From positions 124,001-188,000 of the forward strand of contig NZ_JAHYXK010000004.1 of NCBI RefSeq assembly GCF_019443125.1: a DNA stretch of 64,000 nucleotides, in the 5' to 3' direction. Position 1 is the stretch's first letter; every line of letters begins with the position of its first letter. Source of the DNA: Pontibacter aydingkolensis (GTDB lineage: Bacteria; Bacteroidota; Bacteroidia; Cytophagales; Hymenobacteraceae). Below, in pieces: positions 15,627 through 24,530 of the stretch. Below the pieces are notes generated by a model. It was not told the origin of the DNA and ran no database searches. It saw nothing but the letters and a program-made list of their open reading frames with translations. Both the position numbers and the translations under genes were made by a program.

Positions 15627-17849
15627 GTGAGCAAGAATGTAATAATCGGAGTGCTGGTGCTGATGAGCATCTCTCTGCTGGGCGTGGTAGGTTTGCAGCT
15701 CTATTGGATAAACGATGCCATACAGGTAAAGCAGGCAGAGTTTGACCGCAGCGTAAACGAGGCACTGGCCAAAGTAGTAGAGAAACTCGAAACCCAGGAG
15801 GCTGCCAATGTGGTGGCAAATCAGTTTGCAACACTGCAAAGCGACTCATCTGCTTTTAACTCTGTCAAAGCAGAAGCAATACCTACTAGTTCTTCTGAGT
15901 CAGTAAAGGTCGGTAATAAAGAAACACCTGCTGCAAAGCAAACTGCCAAAGCTGCTCCAGCGGCAAGTATAGCTGGAGCAAAAAAAACAGAAGCAGATAA
16001 GCCAAGAGAGCGCCAGGGCGACAAGGAGCATGAAAGTAATAAGAGTTTTACAATTGAGGGCAGCGCTTCAGCTCCGAAAAAAGATGTTCGCTTATACTTC
16101 AGCAAAAGTGACTCCGTTAAAGTAAAGCAGGCATTAAGGGATTTAAGCGGTACTAGGAAAACCATAGTCCCATCAACTATAAACGGCAATGCTACGCAAT
16201 ATCAGCGCCTGTCACCCTCCGGTTCAGAATCTCTTAGTGTGGCCCACCTGCGCAAGGGCAGTGTATACCAGTTAGAACAGGTAACTGATACAATCAAGTT
16301 TTTCAGAATGGACAATAGATCTGTCAGGATTTCTGTGGATACGCTTAAAACAATGGCTTTCAGGATGGATAGCCTGCTACGCTTAAGTAAACGGCCAAAC
16401 AAATTCCGCCCAGTAGAGATTGCCTCCATAGACGTACGGAACGACAGTATTTTTATCACTAAGGGAGATAACTCAAAGCCGGTTTATGTAAACCATAATC
16501 CTTCCATTCAGCATACTGGCATGCCTGTTACGAAAAACAGGACCTACTCCAGGAGCCTGCAACATACCGCAGCGGAATCTGAAACACATTTTTTTAAATT
16601 TTATGCACCTACGGCTACCTCTCCCGCCACTGCAAGAACCTTTTCCCATACTAAGGATACCATACAGGCTGTCATTAAACCTCTGAATCCGGCAAGGGTA
16701 CCTAACAAGAAAACGAATGCTTCTGCCATCAGCAAGATCGAGGTTAAAAAGGACATGCTTAACGATGTAGTACAGAAAATGGTAGTAGAGTATGTTGTAA
16801 AAGACAAGCCACTGCAGAAACGCATGAACCTGCAAACGTTACCAAACCTGATTCAATCTGAGTTGGAAAACAAAGGCATAAACCTTGATTTCGGATACTG
16901 GGTAGTAGCCGGCAAAAACGACACCGTAGCCGCCAACAATTTACAGCCGCTAAAAAAGCTCCATCTGCCAAAGTATAAAGCCAGCCTTTTCCCGAACGAC
17001 ATCTTTGACAAGCCCGATTACCTTGGTTTATACTTTGCCGACAGCCGTACGTATGCCATAAAATCGCTTTGGGGAATGCTTTCGCTTTCTGCCCTATTTA
17101 CGCTGGTAATGATCGCCACTTTTGGTACCACCATCCATATTATCTACAAGCAGAAGAAGCTGTCGGAGATGAAGAACGACTTCATCAACAACATGACGCA
17201 TGAGTTTAAAACACCGATAGCCACTATCTCGCTGGCGACTGATGCCATCTCTAATCCAAAAATCTACGAGCATCCTGAAAAGGTACAACATTACACCAGC
17301 ATCATCAGGCAGGAAAACAAACGCATGAATGTACAGGTGGAAAATGTGCTGCAAATTGCGCAGTTAGAGAAAAATGACTTTAAGCTGACCTTTAAACCTG
17401 TGGATGTGCACATACTTATTACCAAAGCCATTGAAAGTATACGCCTACAGGTAGAAGAACGACTTGGCCAGATAAACATACAACTCAACGCCCTGCAGCA
17501 CGAACTTAGCTCTGACGAGGTGCACCTTTTCAACGTGATCTGCAACCTGCTGGATAACGCGAATAAATACTCTCCTTCTACGCCTGAGATAAACCTGGTA
17601 ACGCAAAATGTGGATGGCGGGCTTCTGATAGCTGTGGAGGACAAAGGCATGGGCATGAGCAAAGAAACACAGCAGCGCGTTTTCGATAAGTTTTACCGCG
17701 TACCAACCGGCAACCTGCACAATGTAAAAGGCTTTGGCCTCGGCCTGAGCTATGTAAAAGCCATCGTGCAGGCACATAAAGGCAACGTACGCCTGAAAAG
17801 CGAACCCGGAAAAGGCAGCCGTTTCGAGATATTTTTACCGTTAAGCTAA
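15627..17849 (+). CDS. Sensor histidine kinase, RprX-like
   Basis: A 740-aa membrane kinase. Helix 1 covers about residues 5-27 and helix 2 about 477-500, enclosing an unusually long periplasmic region of ~450 residues. That region is rich in Ala, Lys, Ser and Thr at first, then beta-like, with no family I recognise. The cytoplasmic core is complete: H-box NNMTHEFKTPIATISLA, N-box NLLDNANKYSP, G1 DKGMGMS and G2 GFGLGLSYVKAIV. The start chosen is GTG, which gives MSKN before the first helix; the next Met (15663) would cut the helix short. The OmpR-type regulator at 18027 is the partner. The core resembles RprX of Bacteroides. The GTTAAA array upstream suggests autoregulation. Confidence 0.88.
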   Translation: MSKNVIIGVLVLMSISLLGVVGLQLYWINDAIQVKQAEFDRSVNEALAKVVEKLETQEAANVVANQFATLQSDSSAFNSVKAEAIPTSSSESVKVGNKETPAAKQTAKAAPAASIAGAKKTEADKPRERQGDKEHESNKSFTIEGSASAPKKDVRLYFSKSDSVKVKQALRDLSGTRKTIVPSTINGNATQYQRLSPSGSESLSVAHLRKGSVYQLEQVTDTIKFFRMDNRSVRISVDTLKTMAFRMDSLLRLSKRPNKFRPVEIASIDVRNDSIFITKGDNSKPVYVNHNPSIQHTGMPVTKNRTYSRSLQHTAAESETHFFKFYAPTATSPATARTFSHTKDTIQAVIKPLNPARVPNKKTNASAISKIEVKKDMLNDVVQKMVVEYVVKDKPLQKRMNLQTLPNLIQSELENKGINLDFGYWVVAGKNDTVAANNLQPLKKLHLPKYKASLFPNDIFDKPDYLGLYFADSRTYAIKSLWGMLSLSALFTLVMIATFGTTIHIIYKQKKLSEMKNDFINNMTHEFKTPIATISLATDAISNPKIYEHPEKVQHYTSIIRQENKRMNVQVENVLQIAQLEKNDFKLTFKPVDVHILITKAIESIRLQVEERLGQINIQLNALQHELSSDEVHLFNVICNLLDNANKYSPSTPEINLVTQNVDGGLLIAVEDKGMGMSKETQQRVFDKFYRVPTGNLHNVKGFGLGLSYVKAIVQAHKGNVRLKSEPGKGSRFEIFLPLS

Positions 17850-18026
17850 AGAGGTAAAAAGGTAGAGACGCAATATCGTTATTAGTTGATAGTTATTGGT
17901 TGTTCGATATTCGGGAACGTAGTCTTGTCAGCTACGAAGCAATAAAGTATAAGCAGCTCAACCATTAGCAATTTAATAATTCAACTATCTGACAATTATC
18001 AATTAACAACCAGCAATTAAAAAGCT
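17850..18026. repeat. Intergenic spacer with AT-rich, partly inverted arms
   Basis: The spacer between kinase and regulator holds GTTGATAGTTATTGGTTGTT-like sequence near 17885-17905 and a loosely complementary CAATTATCAATTAACAACC near 17993-18011. Between them a short inverted repeat CGTAG/CTACG occurs near 17920-17938. It resembles the AT-rich filler common between Bacteroidota genes. No ORF or clear promoter was seen. Confidence 0.35.
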
Positions 18027-18725
18027 ATGAACATACTACTTGCCGAAGACGACCCTAATTTTGGAATAGTGCTGCGCGATTACCTGGAGCTGCATGATTA
18101 TACTGTTACGCTTTGCAAAGACGGCTGTCTGGGTATTACAGCTTTTCGAAAGGGCAAGTATGACCTGTGCATTTTAGATGTGATGATGCCGGAAAAGGAT
18201 GGCTTTACGCTTGCCCGTGAGATAAAGAAACTAGACCCTGCCACCCCGCTTATTTTCCTGACGGCCAAGGCCATGAAAGAAGATATGCTGGAGGGTTTTA
18301 AGATAGGTGCCGACGATTATATTACCAAACCATTCGACTCTGAGGTGCTACTCTACAAAATAAAGGCAGTATTAAATAGAAAGTTACCTACCAAACCAGA
18401 GCAGAAAGAGCAAACTGAGTTCACCATCGGTCAATATCATTTTCAGTCCAGCTTGCGCATACTTTCCAGAAACGGGACAGAAGAAAAGTTATCACCAAAA
18501 GAAGCCGAGTTGCTTAAAATGTTGTGCCTGCACCTGAACGACGTGCTCCCCCGCGACCTGGCTCTGGAGAAAATCTGGAATGAGGACACTTACTTTACTG
18601 CCCGAAGTATGGATGTGTACATCGCCAAACTACGCAAGTACCTGAAGCACGATCCTGCTGTAGAGATCATAAACATACACGGCCGAGGCTATAGGCTTTG
18701 CGTGCACAATGGTGTGATGCTATAA
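18027..18725 (+). CDS. OmpR-family response regulator, RprY-like
   Basis: A 232-aa DNA-binding response regulator. The receiver (about 1-120) has EDD in LLAEDDPNFG, the phospho-acceptor in LCILDVMMPEKDGF (about residue 52), Thr in FLTAKA and Lys in YITKPFD. The C-terminal winged helix (about 135-230) has KLSPKEAELLKMLC and the recognition region RSMDVYIAKLRKYL, ending in IHGRGYRLCV. It is the partner of the kinase 177 bases upstream. Regulators of this family usually bind direct repeats spaced about 11 bp, which fits the GTTAAA arrays at 15421 and 15551. Confidence 0.92.
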   Translation: MNILLAEDDPNFGIVLRDYLELHDYTVTLCKDGCLGITAFRKGKYDLCILDVMMPEKDGFTLAREIKKLDPATPLIFLTAKAMKEDMLEGFKIGADDYITKPFDSEVLLYKIKAVLNRKLPTKPEQKEQTEFTIGQYHFQSSLRILSRNGTEEKLSPKEAELLKMLCLHLNDVLPRDLALEKIWNEDTYFTARSMDVYIAKLRKYLKHDPAVEIINIHGRGYRLCVHNGVML

Positions 18726-18986
18726 ATTGCACATTTTCATACTCTAAAGCTTTGCCCCTGCTTCATAAAAAGCTCTTTTACTTTTTGCTGACCTGCTGTA
18801 AATCAGGAGCTACAACAGTCTGCGTACCCAACAATTTCAGCTAAAATATTTTACTAAAATTTACCTGTTGTTATATTAAATATAACTGCTATTCTATTAT
18901 ATTTATCGGATTTTTATGCACACATTTTAATGTAGGCTTTAATTTCGAGCTATCCGGAAATAATATAGAAAACCAACTTTTAGCAC

Positions 18987-19622
18987 ATGAAAAAATTTTT
19001 ACTTTTTGCACTGATTTGCGTTACATTGGCAAGCTGTGGCCCTGAAATTTACCAGGCAGCCTCATTTAAAGAGGTTAAAAACACCCACAAAACAGTAGCG
19101 ATTATGCCTTTTGACGTTACTATCGAATCCAGAAAACTGCCTAAAGGCGTTACTCCGGAAATGATACAGGACCAGCAGCGCGACTATGGCTACGGCATAC
19201 AGAGCGATGTTTACGGTTACTTCCTGAAGGAAATGAGCAAGAACAAGTACACTGTTAACTTCCAGGACGTAAGCAAAACAAACGCTATCCTGAACAGCTA
19301 CGGTATCAGTTACGACGACCTGCGTTTAAAGTCTAAAGACGAGATATGCCAGCTTTTAGGCGTTGATGCAGTGGTATCAGGCAAAGCGATGATGAGCAAG
19401 CCTATGTCTGACGGCGCTGCTATAGCAGTTGGCTTACTTGTTGGGGCCTGGGGACCTACAAATACAGTAAACACTACCATCACCATTCACGAAGGTAGCG
19501 CAGGCGACCTGATGTGGAAGTATGATTACCAGGCATCTGGCAGCATCGGTAGCAGCAGACAGTCGCTTACTAACGCTTTAATGCGCAACTCATCTAAGAA
19601 ATTTCCTTACAAGAGATCTTAA
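18987..19622 (+). CDS. Lipoprotein, CsgG/GNA1162-like fold suspected
   Basis: A 211-aa lipoprotein with signal peptide and lipobox LASCGPE (lipidated Cys about residue 17). After it come KTVAIMPFDVTIESRK, a helix region (YGYGIQSDVYGYFLKEM) and LLGVDAVVSGKAMMS, then a glycine-rich hydrophobic stretch and a beta-rich end. This order (VAIMPF strand, helix, DAVVSG) recalls the CsgG/LpoB/GNA1162 group of periplasmic lipoproteins. The assignment rests on pattern only. A strong terminator follows. Confidence 0.7.
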   Translation: MKKFLLFALICVTLASCGPEIYQAASFKEVKNTHKTVAIMPFDVTIESRKLPKGVTPEMIQDQQRDYGYGIQSDVYGYFLKEMSKNKYTVNFQDVSKTNAILNSYGISYDDLRLKSKDEICQLLGVDAVVSGKAMMSKPMSDGAAIAVGLLVGAWGPTNTVNTTITIHEGSAGDLMWKYDYQASGSIGSSRQSLTNALMRNSSKKFPYKRS

Positions 19623-19656
19623 TATCAAAGCAGGATAGCATTAAGATCTGTAAGAC

Positions 19657-19704
19657 AAAGTATAAAGGGCAGCCGATTTTTACATCGGCTGCCCTTTATA
19701 CTTT
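19657..19704. terminator. Very strong bidirectional terminator with AAGTATA base
   Basis: A perfect 21-bp inverted repeat (19657-19677 with 19684-19704) with a 6-base loop lies between two converging genes. The base of the stem is AAGTATA/TATACTT, the window-wide heptamer, so that motif here forms part of an RNA hairpin. Confidence 0.9.
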
Positions 19705-19771
19705 TAAAAACAACAGGCTGCACCATTATAGTCGCAGCCTGCCGTAATCACCAAAACAAAATCTCTATACT

Positions 19772-20452
19772 TTAAAAGGTAAAACCTACAGAGGCTTTAA
19801 TTACGCGGTTATAAGTCTCAAAACTACCTCTAGAGTCTACAGTATTTACTCCGTAGTCGTAGCCTGCACTAACGTTAAAACCACTGGCAAATCTGTAGCC
19901 AAGGCCACCAGTAAGTGCCAGGTCAATCTCACGGAAGCCGTCTTTCATATCCCATTCCCTGTTCAGGGCTTTAAAGCCAAGCGCACCTGCTTCGGCCTGC
20001 ACTTTATTAGATATCAAGTAAGATACCTGCGGACCACCGTAAATGTGGAAACCTTCGCCTATGTATACTTTAGCCAGAATGGGCATGTCCAGGTACTCAG
20101 CTTTATTTGTTAGCGTAAGGTTTGCGTTCAGAAACTCTACTTCTTCAATCGGAATTTTACCGATAAGTCGTGTACCTTTCTGAGAATACTGTAGCCCCGG
20201 TTCAATCTCAAAACCTGTCCCAAGCGGTATGCTTACATAGCCACCCACATGGAAGCCCTCGCGCATTTTGCGGCTTACAGAGCCATCCGTCATGTCAATA
20301 AGATTCTGGGCACTGTTAATTGTTTCACCTTGCCATTCAGCAAGGTTAACTCCGGCTTTTACGCCAAACCGAACAGTATTTTGCTGCTGCGCATTTACCT
20401 TAGTGGCTGCAAAGCCCAACACAACTGCGATAAGTAAAAATATCTTTTTCAT
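19772..20452 (-). CDS. Outer-membrane beta-barrel protein (porin-like)
   Basis: A 226-aa outer-membrane protein of the small-barrel type common in Bacteroidota. The start taken is the ATG at 20452 (MKKIFLLIAVVLGFAAT), which begins a normal signal peptide; a longer frame reaches 20524 but adds a non-signal leader. The mature part begins VRFGVKAGVNLAEW and ends with the aromatic strand VIKASVGFTF, as expected for barrel insertion. It has alternating strands with Gly and Tyr (GGLGYRFASGFNVSAGYDYG). No enzymatic motif is seen. Confidence 0.85.
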   Translation of the reverse strand: MKKIFLLIAVVLGFAATKVNAQQQNTVRFGVKAGVNLAEWQGETINSAQNLIDMTDGSVSRKMREGFHVGGYVSIPLGTGFEIEPGLQYSQKGTRLIGKIPIEEVEFLNANLTLTNKAEYLDMPILAKVYIGEGFHIYGGPQVSYLISNKVQAEAGALGFKALNREWDMKDGFREIDLALTGGLGYRFASGFNVSAGYDYGVNTVDSRGSFETYNRVIKASVGFTF

Positions 20453-20661
20453 GGTAGTAATCTTTAATGGTCTGTCTTCTAAGAATAAGCTGCGCTGCTT
20501 GCAAATGCACAATGGAAAAACCATGCCAAAAAGATTTGAACTTTTTAAAAAAGTTCATTTTACAAACAATATATAATTGATAATCAAAAGCATAGACCTC
20601 AAAAAAAGTATAACCTGCTCCAGAAAATCAACAACTTATACTTCACTTAGCCTCAAATCCA

Positions 20662-20669
20662 TACCTTTG
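20662..20669 (+). promoter_or_regulatory. -7 element TACCTTTG for the NA37 gene
   Basis: A full TAnnTTTG match, 28 bases before the ATG at 20697. The predicted leader is about 20 bases and contains an AAGTATA copy. Confidence 0.55.
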
Positions 20670-20696
20670 CACCTCTAAAAGTATAGTCAAATAACA

Positions 20697-21746
20697 ATGA
20701 TGGATAAAAGAGAGGTACGCCTGAAGCAGCTGGCCGTGCACAGGGTTGGAAATAAGTCGAAAGAAGAGGGCGTAGTCGTATCCAGCGAACTGGTAGACCT
20801 GCGCGATGAGCAGTTATCGGACCTGCTACTAAATTACTTTCTGTCGCCGTTTAAGCAGGAAGAGTTTTTCAGATTTACCCATACTTCGGACCTGGCCCTG
20901 AACGAAATGTTTGCCTATGCTGCGCTTATTTTTACAGAGCCCAGCAAATTTCACGAGTATTCGGTGCACATTCTTAACCACCTGTACGAGCAGTCGGACC
21001 ATCCGAAGGTGAAAAGCGGAGAGCTGTATGTGGTGCATTTTTCCGGCTGCCTGATGGAGGAAGATATTGTAGACGCTGTGGGCATATTCAAGTCTGAGAA
21101 CAAGGACACCTTTCTGACGATACAAGATGAGCAGGACGACCTGAACGTGAACTACCATTTCGGGGTGAACCTGAAGGGCGTGGATAAAGGCTGCATGATC
21201 TTTAATGTGGAGGCTGAGGATGGTTTCAGGGTGAAGATGGTAGATGCCAACGGTTACGATGCTGCTTTCTGGAAAGAGGATTTCCTGAACGTGACCGAAC
21301 TGAAAGACACTAACTTTAACACCAAGGCTGTGCTGAACCTTTGCAAGGATTTCTCGGAGGAGGTGTTTGCCCAGAAAGAAAGCAAGAAAGCCCAGGTAGA
21401 TTTTATCAGCCGTTCGGTAGATTACTTCTCTAAAAGCGAAACCTTCGACCTGGAAGAGTTTACCAGCAGCGTGATTGATGAACCAGAGGCTAAAGAGCGT
21501 TTTAAAAACTACAGCCAGGCCTATGCCGAAGAACGCGACATAGAAGGCTTCACGGATTTTACCATAAACAAGAATACCGTAAAGAACATGAAGCGCAAAT
21601 TCCGTAACTTCATCAAGCTGGATACACAGATCGAGATCAAGTTTAGTGGGTATAACCCGGAGCAGAGCGAGCAGTTTGTAGAGCGCGGCTTTGATCAGGA
21701 ACGCAACATGCACTTTTATAAAGTATACTTTTACAACGAGAGTTAG
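20697..21746 (+). CDS. Nucleoid-associated protein, NA37/YejK family
   Basis: A 349-aa cytoplasmic protein of the 37-kDa nucleoid-associated family (PF04245), which binds DNA in bacteria. The N-terminus (LKQLAVHRVGNKSKEEG) and the ELYVVHFSG segment are typical, as is the central acidic region (VNLKGVDKGCMIFNVEAEDG). It has no signal peptide or membrane segment. Two ATGs stand in tandem (20697 and 20700); either could be used. A long antisense ORF across it is a shadow. The palindrome AAGTATACTT sits at its 3' end (21721-21730). Confidence 0.85.
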   Translation: MMDKREVRLKQLAVHRVGNKSKEEGVVVSSELVDLRDEQLSDLLLNYFLSPFKQEEFFRFTHTSDLALNEMFAYAALIFTEPSKFHEYSVHILNHLYEQSDHPKVKSGELYVVHFSGCLMEEDIVDAVGIFKSENKDTFLTIQDEQDDLNVNYHFGVNLKGVDKGCMIFNVEAEDGFRVKMVDANGYDAAFWKEDFLNVTELKDTNFNTKAVLNLCKDFSEEVFAQKESKKAQVDFISRSVDYFSKSETFDLEEFTSSVIDEPEAKERFKNYSQAYAEERDIEGFTDFTINKNTVKNMKRKFRNFIKLDTQIEIKFSGYNPEQSEQFVERGFDQERNMHFYKVYFYNES

Positions 21747-21855
21747 CGTTTAGCAGAAACTATAGCCAAAGCATTGGTGTTTTAAGAATCTTTGCAACAA
21801 AGTAGAATCAGGAACGATACTTGCTCTTAGTAGCAGACAGAAATAACCCAACCGT

Positions 21856-22299
21856 ATGAAAAGAATAGTTGTAGCCGTATTGTTTGCTCTTGCAGGAAGC
21901 GTAGCCTATGCGCAAAGTTCCACAGCCCCGCAAAAGGCAGCCACTCAGGCACCAGCCGAAAAGACATTAGAGCAGCGCGCTGATGAAATTACCGCCGGCA
22001 TGGCCAAGAATCTGCGCTTAACACCAGAACAGACCGTTAAGCTGAAAGCCATAAACCTAAACGGGATGAAACTGGTTGAAGAGGCCAAAGTAAAGTATAA
22101 AGATGACCCGCGTTTGGTGGTAAAACAGATCGATATCATCAGCCAGACCAGGCTTTCGCAGATAAAAGACTTACTTACCCCTTACCAGTTCCAGCAGTAC
22201 CAGGACCGTCGAGAAGAAAAAATGGGTGTACCAAAAGAGGCTAAGAGTAACCCTGCTTCAAGGCAGCAAAGCCCTATGAACCAGCAAGACAGTTATTAA
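21856..22299 (+). CDS. Small secreted protein, Spy-like helical family
   Basis: A 147-aa protein with a signal peptide ending VAYAQ, a Pro/Ala/Thr-rich linker, then a helical domain with KNLRLTPEQTVKLKAIN and LLTPYQFQQYQDRREEK. It is a paralogue of the protein at 11024-11404. The LTPEQ motif recalls Spy/CpxP-type periplasmic proteins. The last ~20 residues are Gln/Ser/Pro-rich and likely disordered. A possible -7 element AATCTTTG lies near 21787, and a terminator follows. Confidence 0.78.
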   Translation: MKRIVVAVLFALAGSVAYAQSSTAPQKAATQAPAEKTLEQRADEITAGMAKNLRLTPEQTVKLKAINLNGMKLVEEAKVKYKDDPRLVVKQIDIISQTRLSQIKDLLTPYQFQQYQDRREEKMGVPKEAKSNPASRQQSPMNQQDSY

Positions 22300-22319
22300 T
22301 TCAATATACCTGAAAATAT

Positions 22320-22359
22320 AAACAGCAAAGGCCCGTAAAATTCCGGGCCTTTGCTGTTT
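22320..22359. terminator. Bidirectional terminator
   Basis: A perfect 16-bp inverted repeat (22320-22335 with 22344-22359) with an 8-base loop lies between converging genes. Its right arm touches the stop codon of the hydroxylase gene. Confidence 0.88.
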
Positions 22360-23321
22360 CAGGCGGCTCCTGCTGTATCAACAGCTTTTAATGGAACTGA
22401 CCCTGACTCTTCTTCTCTTCTAAGTTGTTGTGCCGGCTCACGTTGCAAAGTATTTCGCTGATGCTCGGTCACAATAGATCCGGGTGGTTTAAAAAGTATA
22501 TCCCATACTTCTCTTCCTGATTTTGCGTGCTTCAAATCTTTCCAGATATCAATCCACTCATGGAATACCAAAAAGATCGGATTAAACGATTTAACAGGGG
22601 TTGTAAGGCCATAAGTCGGGTGCTCTTCCTCTTTCTGAAACGTACCAAACAGCCTGTCCCAGATAATGAAAGTAGAGCCATAGTTCTTATCCAGGTACTT
22701 TACATCTGAACCGTGATGTACCCGATGGTGCGAGGGCGTAACAAAGAAATACTCAATTGGGGCCGGTAGTTTCTTTATCAGCTCTGTGTGCACAAAAAAC
22801 TGGTAAAGCACTGCTATCTGGTGGCAGATAAAGAACGTGAAAGGGTCTAAGCCTATAAAAGGCACGGGCAAAAAGAACACGAACTTAATATGCTGCGTCC
22901 AGCCGGTGCGGAAAGACACAGAGAAATTCATTTTTTCGGAGGAGTGGTGCGTAACGTGTGTGGCCCACCAAAAACGCTGCTCATGAGAAATACGGTGCGC
23001 CCAGTAACGGCAAAAATCCACGGCAAAAAAACAAAGTATAAACCCCCACCAAACGCGAGGCACCGACCAGGGCACCAGGTTATAAATCACCATGGCCACT
23101 GCAAAAAGCCATATCTTTAAAACGCCGCCAAGTACGGTGTTAACTCCACCAATAGTAAGGGCAGCCATGAAGTCCTTTTTATGGTAGTAATCTTTTTTAT
23201 TATATAGTCCCACCAGCCATTCTGCCAGCACCGAAATAAATATGATAGGGGCTGCATAGTGTATAACGGTAAGATCATCAAGTCCTCGTAATTGTTCAAG
23301 CGTAATAATTTCTTTCTCCAT
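22359..23321 (-). CDS. Fatty acid hydroxylase / sterol desaturase family protein
   Basis: A 320-aa integral membrane di-iron enzyme. Histidine clusters are visible in order: HRISHE near residue 105, HVTHHSSEKMN near 118, and HHRVHHGSD near 200, the three-box pattern of this superfamily. Several membrane helices surround them (about 22-40, 50-75, 80-98, 145-170). It hydroxylates or desaturates a lipid in the inner membrane; the substrate is unknown. The last ~35 residues are polar and variable. Confidence 0.9.
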   Translation of the reverse strand: MEKEIITLEQLRGLDDLTVIHYAAPIIFISVLAEWLVGLYNKKDYYHKKDFMAALTIGGVNTVLGGVLKIWLFAVAMVIYNLVPWSVPRVWWGFILCFFAVDFCRYWAHRISHEQRFWWATHVTHHSSEKMNFSVSFRTGWTQHIKFVFFLPVPFIGLDPFTFFICHQIAVLYQFFVHTELIKKLPAPIEYFFVTPSHHRVHHGSDVKYLDKNYGSTFIIWDRLFGTFQKEEEHPTYGLTTPVKSFNPIFLVFHEWIDIWKDLKHAKSGREVWDILFKPPGSIVTEHQRNTLQREPAQQLRREEESGSVPLKAVDTAGAA

Positions 23322-23502
23322 AGGCTCAGGGTTGATCGCACAGATATTATAGCCATTTCAACGGGCATGCGGCTAAAGGGTTAGCCAACTTTGTTGCCTC
23401 TTGCATGTAAAAAGCAGAAAAATGTTAGATAAGAGCGGAATTACAATGACCAAGCACTGATCTGTGTCAATTAAAAACTGGCATCAGAATTGAGAACTTT
23501 TA

Positions 23503-23510
23503 TACATTTG
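23503..23510 (+). promoter_or_regulatory. -7 element TACATTTG
   Basis: A full TAnnTTTG match 19 bases before the ATG at 23529. The leader would be about 12 bases. It supports the short start for that gene. Confidence 0.5.
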
Positions 23511-23528
23511 CAAACAAAACACCCAATT

Positions 23529-23720
23529 ATGAACATCAAGAAGAAAGTTAAAACAAACATACCTGCACAGGGCTCCCGGTTTGCCGCCCTGGATGTTTTT
23601 GTAAAAGCCGCTGAAAATGAAAAATGGACAGAGCAGGAAGTACAATTTGTGATTGATGAAGTTGTGGAGGCTGAAAATGATAAAGCCGGGCTGGAAGCAC
23701 TCCGCTATTATACTTCCTGA
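23529..23720 (+). CDS. Small conserved-looking cytoplasmic protein, unknown function
   Basis: A 63-aa protein starting [18 protein letters not shown], with a predicted helix [17 protein letters not shown] and ending ALRYYTS. The ATG at 23529 was chosen because the upstream frame (from 23490) overlaps a good promoter element. Basic N-terminus, acidic middle, no signal peptide. I do not recognise a family. Confidence 0.65.
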   Translation: MNIKKKVKTNIPAQGSRFAALDVFVKAAENEKWTEQEVQFVIDEVVEAENDKAGLEALRYYTS

Positions 23721-23814
23721 GTTTTATAGAGCCAGTACAACCATTTTGCCTGCACAGGCATCTACATATAGAAACGTAACTATTTAAGCTGCAACAGTTC
23801 AGTCCACACAGGCA

Positions 23815-24489
23815 ATGAAGAAGTTAGGAACCATACTTGTTGCAGCCATACTGTTATTTGGTTGCGAAGACTCTGTACTAGACCTAACCACAGAAGCTAC
23901 CGGCACAGTGATAGACCACGTTAGTAAACAGCCCATTGCAGGTGCTACTGTAACTTTAAGCGAAAACGATGATGTGCTTTTAGGAGGTGCCCGGATTATA
24001 GCTGAGCAGCAGACTGATGCCAATGGTAAGTTTGCCTTCAAGTTTGAGTGGAAGGAAAGCCCATACAAACTACGGGTAACTAAACAGGACTATACTTTTG
24101 TCCATATAGAACGTAATGAGCGGTTTGAAAACCTGCCTGCTGTTGTAACGGATTACCGCATACTAGAAAGCCTGAAGAAAAAGCAGGACTTTGTTTTAGA
24201 TATGGAGCCAGTTGGAAGCCTGATTGTAAATATCCACAATACATAGCCCCAGGCAAACAGCAATAAGATCACGGTAAGGTTTCAGAATGTTAGCAAACGT
24301 GTTTTATCTATCTGGACACCAACTTTTACAGGTAACGGCATAGAAGAGTATAATGTAGGTGGTTACGCCACTGCCAACAAGTATGTACGCTATACTTGCG
24401 TTAGAGAAATAAATGGCGTATCCGAAACCAAAGTAGACTCCATTTTAATTAAGCACATTACTCCTACAGTACTCGATATAAACTACTAA
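23815..24489 (+). pseudogene. Lipoprotein with carboxypeptidase-regulatory-like domain, split by an in-frame TAG
   Basis: The first part (23815-24246, 143 codons) encodes a lipoprotein: lipobox LLFGCED, then a carboxypeptidase-regulatory-like Ig domain (ATGTVIDHVSKQPIAGATVT, DANGKFAFKF). It stops at TAG (24244-24246) after VNIHNT. The same frame continues without a stop for 80 more codons to TAA at 24487-24489. That stretch reads like protein (KITVRFQNVSKRVLSIW, YVRYTCVREINGVSE) and ends just before a terminator. The ancestral product was probably about 224 aa. The stop is a nonsense mutation, read-through or a sequencing error. The stable first domain may still be made. Confidence 0.75.
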
Positions 24490-24490
24490 A

Positions 24491-24527
24491 AAAGAAAAGG
24501 CCAGCTTTAAGACTGCCCTTCTCTTTG
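24491..24527. terminator. Convergent terminator hairpin
   Basis: An imperfect stem of about 14 pairs between the A-rich 24491-24508 and T-rich 24510-24527 stretches. It lies directly after the TAA at 24489 and just before the HD-protein stop, supporting 24489 as the original gene end. Confidence 0.55.
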
Positions 24528-24530
24528 TCG

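Noticed and set aside
20829-21713. A 294-codon ORF antisense to the NA37 gene
   Set aside because: It lies wholly inside a clear family member on the other strand, has no ribosome site or domain, and its composition is that of a reverse-frame shadow.
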